64,000 nucleotides of DNA from Endozoicomonas sp. ISHI1 (lineage in GTDB: Bacteria > Pseudomonadota > Gammaproteobacteria > Pseudomonadales > Endozoicomonadaceae): NCBI RefSeq assembly GCF_024606225.1, contig NZ_JAGRPU010000001.1, forward strand, positions 434,001-498,000, given 5' to 3'. This document shows, one piece after another, positions 45,406 to 53,247 of this stretch. Made by a program: the position numbers and the translations under genes. The notes under the pieces were generated by a model. The model was given only the letters and a program-made list of their open reading frames with translations. It searched no databases and was not told where the DNA came from. Position 1 is the stretch's first letter. Each line of letters begins with the position of its first letter.

Positions 45406-47154
45406 ATGAAAAAAATGTGTAATATCGAGTTATTGTGGGGTTCACTCATCGCGGTCGCGTTCCTGCTGACGCCGACGCTTTCAGTAGCCGATTATTATGT
45501 ACTTCAATTTAAAACTTCACGAAAGCTCGTCAAAGTCTATCTGTCTGTTGAGCCTGATACCAAAACGTTTGGTATATCAAAAATGCACCGATTTCAAGCC
45601 CCCCTGTTATCCAGTGACCATAGCGACAGTCAGGAATCTGAAACAGTGAGTGGATTGCCAATTTCTGATTCGCCACCGTCCGTCCAGAGTCAACCCCCCG
45701 AATTGACGTCAACTAATAATGATGAATGCCATGAGCGTCGAGCAGTCAGGGGCTCACCGATATCTACCCAGAGTCAACCCCTTCATTTGACGTCAATTGG
45801 CAATGATAAAGGCCATGGGCATGGGGCAGTCAAGAGCTTGCCATTATCTAGCCAGAGTCAACCCCTTGATTTAACGTCAATTGGCAATGATGAAGGCCAT
45901 GAGCCTGGAGCAGTCGGGGGCTTGCCAATATCTACCCAGAGTCAACCCCTTGATTTAACGTCAATCGGTAATGATGAAGGCCATAAGCCCGGAGCAGTCG
46001 GGGGCTTACCAATATCTACCCAGAGTCAACCCCTTGATTTCACGTCAATCGGTAATGATGAAGGCCATGAGTCTGGAGCAGTCGGGGGCTTGCCAATATC
46101 TACCCAGAGTCAACCCATTGATTTCACGTCAATGAGTGATGATGGAGAGCAGGAGCAATCAGTCGAGGGCATGCCACTGACTGTCCAGCGCCTGCTGGAA
46201 GATTTGACATTGGTTGGTGATTCTATAGACCTGGAGCTTGAAGCAAATGAGGGTTTGTCTGTATCTGCCCAAGGTCAATCCCTTAAGTTATCATCGGTTG
46301 ATCTTAATCAACCCGTTGAGTGTGAGGCCATTGGGGGCTTGTCAGTTTCCCAGACATCTGGACCCGCTCAGTCGCCAGTTTTAGTGCATATCTTTGATTC
46401 TGATAATGAGCGTGAATCGACTCCTTTAGTTGAGCCCTTAACCAGTCAACCCGTTGCTGGATCCAAGAATTTAGTCCACTTTGTTCCAACCGAAATCAGA
46501 AACGTTTACCTCCATCTCGAAAGAAGAGAGGAGAACGATAGCGTCTATTGGATTCGTGTTCCTTCAAAGCAGCTACCAGAATTTATCCGTGTATTTGCGA
46601 GTCTGGTGGCTATGGAAGCCAAAGATCTGTATACCCATCTGCCTTTCCCCCGATGTGGTAGCTTTGTATGTAACTCGATCGCAAACCCGTCCTGGTATCG
46701 TGGAAAGTTTGCGCTTCTGACTTCGTTGATTTTAACATCAGCAGGCACTGGTTTTGGGTATGGTATCGGGATTTCTAATTTAGGAACCGGAACGCTGGCC
46801 GGAGGTTTGCTCAGTCTTCCTGTGATCACCTTACTTTATAGTTATACTCGCTTTCCAAGGCAGTTTCAGGTGGGCTTCACATTTAGCTCGAGCAAGCTGG
46901 AAATCTATAGTTTGCAGCTAATAGAAATCATGCTGAAATGCACAGGGGGTTATGAATTGGTATCGTTCAGATTAAACGAACACCACAATAGCCAAACACT
47001 GGTATTTAATGTCCGGATGCCCAGTGCAGTGGATGACAACCAGCTAAGAACCTGGCTCGAAAGTCGTAATCATCAATGGGCTGACCTTTTTCAAATAGAG
47101 GTCTCGTCCATCAGCGTGCCGCCCCATACAATTGAATGCGAAACCAGATTTTAG
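45406..47154 (+). CDS. Exported membrane-hairpin family, paralogue 3, with expanded linker
   Basis: This 582-residue copy is about 180 residues longer than its sisters because the linker contains five consecutive 28-residue units (core LTSIGNDEGHEPGAVGGLPI followed by STQSQP) and a degenerate sixth. The rest matches: signal peptide MKKMCNIELLWGS ... LSVAD, YYVLQFKTSRKLVKVYLSV, FASLVAMEAKDLYTHLPF, NPSWYRGKF, a glycine-rich hairpin (GTGFGYGIGISNLGTGTLAG) and the C-terminal domain. Variable linker length between an N-terminal head and a membrane hairpin resembles a spacer that changes reach or antigenicity. Confidence 0.65.
   Translation: MKKMCNIELLWGSLIAVAFLLTPTLSVADYYVLQFKTSRKLVKVYLSVEPDTKTFGISKMHRFQAPLLSSDHSDSQESETVSGLPISDSPPSVQSQPPELTSTNNDECHERRAVRGSPISTQSQPLHLTSIGNDKGHGHGAVKSLPLSSQSQPLDLTSIGNDEGHEPGAVGGLPISTQSQPLDLTSIGNDEGHKPGAVGGLPISTQSQPLDFTSIGNDEGHESGAVGGLPISTQSQPIDFTSMSDDGEQEQSVEGMPLTVQRLLEDLTLVGDSIDLELEANEGLSVSAQGQSLKLSSVDLNQPVECEAIGGLSVSQTSGPAQSPVLVHIFDSDNERESTPLVEPLTSQPVAGSKNLVHFVPTEIRNVYLHLERREENDSVYWIRVPSKQLPEFIRVFASLVAMEAKDLYTHLPFPRCGSFVCNSIANPSWYRGKFALLTSLILTSAGTGFGYGIGISNLGTGTLAGGLLSLPVITLLYSYTRFPRQFQVGFTFSSSKLEIYSLQLIEIMLKCTGGYELVSFRLNEHHNSQTLVFNVRMPSAVDDNQLRTWLESRNHQWADLFQIEVSSISVPPHTIECETRF
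45697..46116 (+). repeat. Five tandem 84-bp (28-codon) repeats inside paralogue 3
   Basis: Units begin exactly at 45697, 45781, 45865, 45949 and 46033, each ending in CAGAGTCAACCC (QSQP). Units 3 to 5 are nearly identical, while the first two are diverged, indicating recent expansion from the 3' side. The 84-bp unit preserves the reading frame. Confidence 0.9.
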
Positions 47155-47491
47155 AATTTAGATTAACTCTATAAAGAACCTCAGGCCATTTGCTTGCCTA
47201 TCTCCATTATCAATAAAAGTGGCCTGCCAGGAGAGAAAGATTAAGCTACCCCTTCAAGAGATCCTGAAAAGCGTCCGTAAAGTAACATCAAAGCCGACCT
47301 GAATTGTCTCGATATTTTTTTCGGTATGAAAGTCTAAAAAAAAGCCTTATTTTTGGGTATCCCTATTATTTATTTGATTCTTTAGAAGCAATGGCCGATC
47401 AAGCGTTCTCATAGTCGGAAATATTCTAAATAAAACGCACCTTTTTCCAGCAGATTAACTATTTTAAAGCTTCTGATTAACAGGTGTGATT
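47155..47491. repeat. Intergenic unit of the tandem duplication (between paralogues 3 and 4)
   Basis: It has the downstream element in altered form (TTAGATTAACTCTATAAAG) and a good copy of the leader at about 47385-47490: GCAATGGCCGATCAAG, AGTCGGAAATATTCTAAATA, CACCTTTTTCCAG and TTAACTATTTTAAAGCTTC. Confidence 0.55.
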
Positions 47492-48709
47492 ATGAAAAAA
47501 CTTTTTAGTATCGAAATATTATGGACCTTTATCATTTCAACGTGGCTCCTGCTGGCTCCGATGGTTTCAGCAGCCGACCATTACGTTCTTAATTTTGAAT
47601 CGCCCCAGACAACCGTCAAACTCTACCTATCCATAGACCCTGATACCGAAGTAGATGAAGCATCGGGAACGCAAGAAGATCAGGAGCCATCTTCCGGGTT
47701 GCTGTCCAGTGATAATGCTAAAACCCGGAAACCTAAAACAATTGGCGGGTTACCCATTTCCGAGACCAAACCTTCCGCTCAGAGACAAACCCTTGGATTG
47801 ACACCCGCTGCCGATGAAAATCAAGAATGTGGAGCCGTCGGGGGCTTGCCAGTCTCTCGGGCAATTGAAGTCGTTTCTTCGTCAGCTACAGCGCCCTCCC
47901 GTGCTTCTGATCGACCCTTAACCTCTCAACCCGCTGCTGTTTCGAAACATTCTGTCTACAAACTGCCAACCGGGACTGCCACAGTTACTGCTTTCCTGGA
48001 AAGAATAGAGAGTGCTGCAAGTGTTCCGGTCATTCATATTCCATCAAATCAGCTGCAGACGCTTGTCCGCTTATTCGCCAGTCTGGTTGCTATGGAAGCT
48101 GACGAAATGTATGCCTGCCAGCCATATCCTCGATGTGGCATTTTTGTAAGTGACCCGGAAGCGCTAGAGCACAAATGTCTGATAGAGTGCTCATGTGGTA
48201 ACCAGGTATGTGACTCCGTAGTAAATCCGTCGTGGTCCCGTGGAAAGTATGCGGTTCTGGGTGCTCTGTGTATAACAGGAATAAGTTCCGGTGCCGGGTT
48301 TGGTGCAGGAATGACTAAATTTGGAGCCGGATGCCTGACCTCTGGACTTTTCGGCTCGGCTCTTGCTGCCTTATTTTTCAGCCACACTCGCTTTACAAAC
48401 CAGTTTCAGGTGAGTTTCACCTTTGACTCGGACTCAAGCATATTGGACATCGACAGATTGCAGCAGATAAGGCTCATGCTGCAATACACAGGAGGGTATG
48501 ATCTGGTGTCGTACAGTCTGGGGGAAACCAGCCAGACGGTGAGCTTTAACATCTGGACGTCGAAAGCAGTGAATGCCGACCAGCTAAAAACCTGGTTCGA
48601 TAATCGAAATCAGCAATGGTCTGGCCCATACCAAATAGAAATCTGTCCCATCAGCAGGCAGACCTCTTTCGAGCCTTCGGATACAGACACTCGCGAGACC
48701 AAACTATAG
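47492..48709 (+). CDS. Exported membrane-hairpin family, paralogue 4
   Basis: This 405-residue copy has signal peptide MKKLFSIEILWTF ... VSAAD, HYVLNFESPQTTVKLYLSI, a single GGLPISETKPSAQ linker motif, FASLVAMEADEMYACQPY, a glycine-rich hairpin (SGAGFGAGMTKFGAG) and the usual C-terminal domain. It differs by a cysteine-rich insertion of about 20 residues (EHKCLIECSCGNQVC) just before NPSWSRGK. ACAGGTGTGATT precedes ATG 47492. Confidence 0.65.
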   Translation: MKKLFSIEILWTFIISTWLLLAPMVSAADHYVLNFESPQTTVKLYLSIDPDTEVDEASGTQEDQEPSSGLLSSDNAKTRKPKTIGGLPISETKPSAQRQTLGLTPAADENQECGAVGGLPVSRAIEVVSSSATAPSRASDRPLTSQPAAVSKHSVYKLPTGTATVTAFLERIESAASVPVIHIPSNQLQTLVRLFASLVAMEADEMYACQPYPRCGIFVSDPEALEHKCLIECSCGNQVCDSVVNPSWSRGKYAVLGALCITGISSGAGFGAGMTKFGAGCLTSGLFGSALAALFFSHTRFTNQFQVSFTFDSDSSILDIDRLQQIRLMLQYTGGYDLVSYSLGETSQTVSFNIWTSKAVNADQLKTWFDNRNQQWSGPYQIEICPISRQTSFEPSDTDTRETKL

Positions 48710-49389
48710 GAAGCCGTTAACGATCTTATTGAAAAGACCACCAGCGACTTCTTAGAATTCAGATTAACTTTACCCGGGGCGGCAAACCGATTGCTTCCCC
48801 ATCTCAGCGGTCCGGTATAGATGAAGATGGTCTAAAGTCTAAAGTCTAAAGGAATGATTTTAATTTTCAGCTGTCCTTTTATTTTCTCTGCAACGTCCAT
48901 GACTCATGCGGAATGGCTGACTAAGCGTTGTTATATTCAGAGTCCTTCTCAATAAAAAGCATCTTTTTACAATGGATTAACCACTTTAGAGCTTCTGATT
49001 AAAATTACAAAAGTAACCCTTCGGGATATTATCCGATGATGGTGCTGAAAGCCGGGAGTTTAAAACGGTTGAGGGTTGCCAATTACTATGTCACCCCTTC
49101 TACCCAAGATCAGCCCCTTGAATTAACATCGACTGGTAATGATGACTTTAGAGCCTGCTGAGCAGAACTGTCCCGATGTTCCTGCCCGGTAAAAAGTCTA
49201 ACAAGACCTGCGACTGTACTTTGATGGATAATTCTATTGCCTCTCAGACCCGGATCATGGCTGGACTAAGGTGCATCTATCTGTACAATAGAGCGACCCT
49301 TCCCTAATGGGCCTGATGGATTTGAGACAATTTGAAAGCTTAAGTCCAACAGACGCCGGAAACCAGAATTGCTATCAGGGTCTGTATTT
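48710..49389. other. Right end of the island, with a leader copy and gene debris
   Basis: After paralogue 4 this 680-bp stretch repeats the downstream element (from 48761), then a leader copy (about 48915-49010: GGAATGGCTGACTAAGCG, CTCAATAAAAAGCATC, GAGCTTCTGATTA), then the broken fifth gene. The rest, up to corA, holds nothing I recognise. Confidence 0.5.
49026..49146 (+). pseudogene. Remnant of a fifth family member
   Basis: Read in three frames this encodes LSDDGAESREFKTVEG, then GLPITMSP, then DQPLELTSTGNDD, matching the linker of the intact paralogues (SGDNAEGEKFKTVGGLP ... SQPPELTSSDNDE). The signal peptide and everything after the linker are gone, and at least two frameshifts are present. 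Confidence 0.75.
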
Positions 49390-50343
49390 ATGATCAACGC
49401 TTATCACCGTGATACCGAGCAGTACTGCATCACCCGCATACAGACCGATATGGTGCTTCCTGAAAATACCCTCTGGCTAGACCTTGTTGAATTGGAAGAC
49501 AGTGAAGATGAGTGGCTGAAACAGGAGTGTCCGGGATTTATAGAAGACGAAGATGCACTGTACGAAATTGAAGCCTCTTCTCGATTTTTTGAAAGTGAGA
49601 CAGGTTTTCATATTCGTTCTATTTTCCCCCATCAGGCGGGTCAGGAGTTTCGCAGCATCAACGTTGCTTTCAACCTTCGTGACGACCAGCTGGTTACACT
49701 TCAGGATGAACCTACTGCCCTTTTCCGATTAATGAGGAACTATCTGAAACTTCAACACATCAAGGCACGAACACCGATCGATATCTTGATCGCTTTGTTT
49801 GATACTAAAGTTCAGTTTCTGGCTGACACTCTGGAAGAAGTTTACGAGAATCTCGAAGCCACCAGTCAGCATGCTCTTTCTGATGATGACACTGACGTCG
49901 ATGACCTGTTGAAAAATATTACCCTGCAGGAAGATATAAACGGCAAAGTTCGTCTTAATCTGCTGGACAGCCAGCGCTGCCTTGGATACATCCTGAAAAA
50001 CTGCCGTCACAAGCTGGATGACGGACAGGTCGACCAGGTACGAGACATTCTGCGTGATATTGACTCCCTGACACCCCACACGGGCTTTCTCTTTGACAAG
50101 ATCAACTTCCTGATGGATGCCACCATGGGTTTCATCAACCTGGAGCAGAACAATATCATTAAGATATTCTCCGTAGCAGCCGTTATGTTCCTGCCACCTA
50201 CCCTTATTGCCAGTATCTATGGTATGAACTTCAAAGTAATGCCGGAGCTCAATGCCAGCTGGGGATACCCTCTAGCCCTGATTTTGATGTTAGCGAGTGC
50301 CCTTGGCACCTATGTGTTCTTTAAACGAAAAGGCTGGTTATAG
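49390..50343 (+). CDS. corA: Magnesium/cobalt transporter CorA
   Basis: CorA is a pentameric Mg2+ channel of the inner membrane. The 317-residue length equals E. coli CorA (316). Signatures are IEASSRFFE, NFLMDATMGFINLEQN, KIFSVAAVMFLPPTLIAS and the pore motif YGMNF between two C-terminal membrane helices, with the basic tail FKRKGWL. The ATG at 49390 follows AGGG; a TTG seven codons upstream is a less likely start. It marks the return to core genes. Confidence 0.95.
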   Translation: MINAYHRDTEQYCITRIQTDMVLPENTLWLDLVELEDSEDEWLKQECPGFIEDEDALYEIEASSRFFESETGFHIRSIFPHQAGQEFRSINVAFNLRDDQLVTLQDEPTALFRLMRNYLKLQHIKARTPIDILIALFDTKVQFLADTLEEVYENLEATSQHALSDDDTDVDDLLKNITLQEDINGKVRLNLLDSQRCLGYILKNCRHKLDDGQVDQVRDILRDIDSLTPHTGFLFDKINFLMDATMGFINLEQNNIIKIFSVAAVMFLPPTLIASIYGMNFKVMPELNASWGYPLALILMLASALGTYVFFKRKGWL

Positions 50344-50360
50344 AAGCTCTGTCAAGCTGT

Positions 50361-50380
50361 AGCCTGTCAGATGGCAGGCT
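50361..50380 (+). terminator. Terminator after corA
   Basis: AGCCTGTC / GGCAGGCT form an 8-bp stem with one G-U pair and a 4-base loop, followed by TTACTCTTATTTC, 17 bases past the corA stop. Confidence 0.7.
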
Positions 50381-50386
50381 TTACTC

Positions 50387-51745
50387 TTATTTCTGAAATG
50401 TCAGTCTAACGGCAAAGGATTGTTCATCTTTCCCAAAACTGATGCTGGCGTTATGCCTTTCAGCGACCACTTTAACCAGCGACAAACCCAATCCGTGACC
50501 GGGTGTTGTCCGACTCTGATCAAGCCGATAAAGCCTCTGGAATACCTTTTCATATTCTGATTCAGGAATACCTGCCCCCTGGTCAATCACTGATACCGAA
50601 TTCTGATCAACACGAATTTTGATCTCACTCCCTTCATGGGAGTACTTGATGGCATTCTCAACCAGATTAAAAAGAATTCTGAATAGCAACTGGTGATTCC
50701 CCTGAACAACCAGATTCTGCTGCACTTCAAGCATTAAAGACTGCTCACTGGCTTCTGCCAGAGGCTCAGCCAGCTCAACAACCTCCGCGCCTATTTCGGT
50801 CAGGTCACAAGGGACAAATTCAAGATGTCCATGCCTATATTCCAGTTTGCTGAGCTCAAGCATGGCATTGAAGGTATGCAGAATGGTATCAAGCTCAGCC
50901 TGGGCCTCAAGAATATCCTCAACACCAGCACCGCCATTTAAATGGTATCCATCCAACTTGATCCTCAGTCGGGATAGCGGTGTTCTGAGATCATGAGCAA
51001 TACTGCTGGTTACCGTTGCTATAGCTTCTACTGAGTCTTCAATCTGCTCAAGCATTTGATTGATATGGCCCGCCAGCTCATCAAACTCATCACCTTTTTC
51101 AGTGACTGGAACCCTGGCTGCTAACTGACCTTCACTGACTGTTGCAGTCACCTGATTGATTCCACGAAGCCGTGCCAGTACTTTTTTTGAAAATAGAAAT
51201 CCGGTCAATAGCCCCACCAGCAAAACCAGTACCATTGCAATATAAAAGGCCAGCGTGAAACGAGAGGCAAACAGGTTAAAGTCTGAAGAGTTGTAGGCCA
51301 GTACCAGAGGCCCCCAGCGACTGTTGATACGACTCCCCCTCACCCTCTGAAAGCGACCGTCTCCCAACACCGAATCTCCCAGTATCCAGAAACTGCCCAT
51401 GGCCGGGGACAGCGGGACGGTTTCAGGCAGATAATTCAGATTACCCTGGTAGCCTTCGGCGCTTTTATACACCACCAGTGCTTGCCGGCTTTTCTCTGCC
51501 AGCTGACGAACGGCCAGACTGAACTCACTTTCTGACTGGCTTTTGGCCAAGGATGCCAGAGAATTGAGCTGTTCCAGAACAAACTGATCTTGCCGTTTCT
51601 GGTAGAACCCCAGACTATAGTCCTTCACCAACCAAAGCGCTGATCCGCACAGTATCAGGACAATAGCCGTATGCAGTAAGGTGTAACGTAGCAGTGAGGA
51701 TCTTTGTAACCGACCCAGAGGGTTAAGCCGGCTCACGGAGAACAT
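50387..51745 (-). CDS. Two-component sensor histidine kinase
   Basis: This 452-residue inner-membrane kinase has two membrane helices (about residues 20-40 and 168-188) around a periplasmic sensor of about 125 residues, a HAMP linker, the phospho-acceptor H-box SSIAHDLRTPLSRL with His251, and an ATPase domain with NLVENAIKYSHEG, DQGAGIPE and GHGLGLSLVK. It overlaps the response-regulator gene by 23 bp, so the two are translationally coupled. The signal sensed is unknown. Confidence 0.95.
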   Translation of the reverse strand: MFSVSRLNPLGRLQRSSLLRYTLLHTAIVLILCGSALWLVKDYSLGFYQKRQDQFVLEQLNSLASLAKSQSESEFSLAVRQLAEKSRQALVVYKSAEGYQGNLNYLPETVPLSPAMGSFWILGDSVLGDGRFQRVRGSRINSRWGPLVLAYNSSDFNLFASRFTLAFYIAMVLVLLVGLLTGFLFSKKVLARLRGINQVTATVSEGQLAARVPVTEKGDEFDELAGHINQMLEQIEDSVEAIATVTSSIAHDLRTPLSRLRIKLDGYHLNGGAGVEDILEAQAELDTILHTFNAMLELSKLEYRHGHLEFVPCDLTEIGAEVVELAEPLAEASEQSLMLEVQQNLVVQGNHQLLFRILFNLVENAIKYSHEGSEIKIRVDQNSVSVIDQGAGIPESEYEKVFQRLYRLDQSRTTPGHGLGLSLVKVVAERHNASISFGKDEQSFAVRLTFQK

Positions 51746-52400
51746 AACCCGCTCCTCTCACGGTCTGAATCAGGGCTACCCCTCCGGCAGAATCCAGCTT
51801 TTTCCTCAATTTAGCGACATGCACATCAATAATGTTGCTGCCCGGATCAAAGTGATAATCCCACACGGATTCAAACAGCATGGTTCTGGAGATCACCTGA
51901 CCTTTATGCTCAAGAAGAAAGCGCAGAAGTTGGAACTCTCTCGGCTGAAGATTGACTTCCATCTGGTTTTTGATTACACGCCTGGACAATAAATCCACTT
52001 CAAGATCAGAGATAGCCAGAGTATTTTCAGCTTCTTTGAAATGCCCCCTGCGTGTCAGGATTTCTGCCCTTACCAGGAGTTCACCAAAAGAGAAAGGTTT
52101 GCAAAGGTAATCATCTCCCCCCTGCTTCAAACCTTTAATGCGTTCATCAACACCATCGAGAGCACTGAGGATGATAACCGGTGTCTGGTTTTCAGCGGCT
52201 CGCAGTGCCGCCAGCACTTTAAGCCCTTCCATCTGGGGCAGCATCCGGTCCAGAACAATGATATCGTAGCGTTCACCCAACGCCATAAACAGACCATCCC
52301 GGCCATTGTCAACCAGATCCACGGTCCAGCCATGCTCCGTGAATCCCTTAGCAATGTATTCACGGGTTGTCTGGTCGTCCTCAACCACAAGCAACTTCAT
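51723..52400 (-). CDS. OmpR/PhoB-type response regulator
   Basis: This 225-residue regulator has a receiver domain (acidic pocket VEDD at residues 6-9, phospho-acceptor Asp51 in IIVLDRMLP, lysine in YLCKPFSF) and a winged-helix DNA-binding domain ending IQTVRGAGYVLR. It is the middle gene of the PepSY-regulator-kinase operon and is presumably phosphorylated by the kinase next to it. Confidence 0.95.
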   Translation of the reverse strand: MKLLVVEDDQTTREYIAKGFTEHGWTVDLVDNGRDGLFMALGERYDIIVLDRMLPQMEGLKVLAALRAAENQTPVIILSALDGVDERIKGLKQGGDDYLCKPFSFGELLVRAEILTRRGHFKEAENTLAISDLEVDLLSRRVIKNQMEVNLQPREFQLLRFLLEHKGQVISRTMLFESVWDYHFDPGSNIIDVHVAKLRKKLDSAGGVALIQTVRGAGYVLREPA

Positions 52401-52460
52401 ATCACCACACCTGCAAACAGTCTGTTCCGTCCATGACGGAAGGCATCAAAAGCTCAATCA

Positions 52461-52988
52461 TTATCGGGTTACCGGAATCGGCTTGCCAGACTGTAAATCC
52501 ACAATGACCTTGCGCACCCCCTTATCTGTCAACAACTCAATTTCAAAAAAAACAATGCCCTTCTCTTGTTCAAGCTCTGCCTCCAAAAGCTGTCCCGGAA
52601 CAATCTTTTTCGCTTCATCAATGGCCTTCTTCAAGGTCATGCCACTGTTCATCAGCAGTTGGTACTTTTTACGCTTTAGCGCCTTGCTGGAGACACTGTC
52701 CTTGTCATCAAGCCAAATCTTGCCAGACTCGGCATCCATAATGACCTCCAGCTCAACGCTGTCTTCAGGATCAATAATCGTGAACTCATAAACCATTGAG
52801 CCATCTTCATCATCGATTCCAAATTCACTGAGGTGCCCGGGATAGCGGTCAGCAATTTGCATAATGGCCTGTTCCGGCTTGATTTTGGCATTTTCGATGG
52901 CCAGTTGCAGCACGACATCATCCTGGCCTGCCAGAACGGCGGTTGATACCATAAAAAGGCTCAGAATGGCCTCTTTTAGCAACCCCAT
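52461..52988 (-). CDS. Secreted double PepSY-domain protein
   Basis: This 175-residue protein has a signal peptide (MGLLKEAILSLFMVSTAVLA) and two PepSY-like units (IKPEQAIMQIADRYPG ... VMDAESGKIW; MTLKKAIDEAKKIVPG ... VDLQSGKPIPV). PepSY proteins next to two-component systems are often periplasmic inhibitors or sensory accessories. Start ATG 52988 gives a clean signal peptide; the longer reading does not. It is first in the operon, 60 bp before the regulator. Confidence 0.85.
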   Translation of the reverse strand: MGLLKEAILSLFMVSTAVLAGQDDVVLQLAIENAKIKPEQAIMQIADRYPGHLSEFGIDDEDGSMVYEFTIIDPEDSVELEVIMDAESGKIWLDDKDSVSSKALKRKKYQLLMNSGMTLKKAIDEAKKIVPGQLLEAELEQEKGIVFFEIELLTDKGVRKVIVDLQSGKPIPVTR

Positions 52989-53053
52989 GAGACTAACCTG
53001 TAAAAAAATGAGTGAATAATCGCGAAGGATAACCACCCTATAATGAAGACCCA

Positions 53054-53091
53054 ATGAGCAGAAGATTAACAAAAGTTAATCTTCTGCTCAT
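53054..53091. repeat. Perfect 17-bp inverted repeat between divergent operons
   Basis: ATGAGCAGAAGATTAAC and its exact reverse complement flank a 4-base AAAA loop, 66 bp upstream of the PepSY gene and 157 bp upstream of brnQ. The perfect 38-bp palindrome is far stronger than other hairpins here but lacks a terminator T-run. It may be an operator for the neighbouring response regulator or an mRNA/cruciform element. Confidence 0.9.
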
Positions 53092-53247
53092 CTTGAATAA
53101 ATTCCAGCCAAAGGGCAGATCAGACTACCACTTTCCGAAATTGCGTCCATACTGTTTGTTTAGTGCAAAAACCGTTCGTCTCCCGGGACTGGAGATGGAC
53201 ATCTGCTTCTGACCAGATAAACATTCAACAAAGGCAGAACCTGACGC

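Noticed and set aside
45697-46116. CRISPR array
   Set aside because: The repeats are contiguous coding units without unique spacers, and no cas genes are present.
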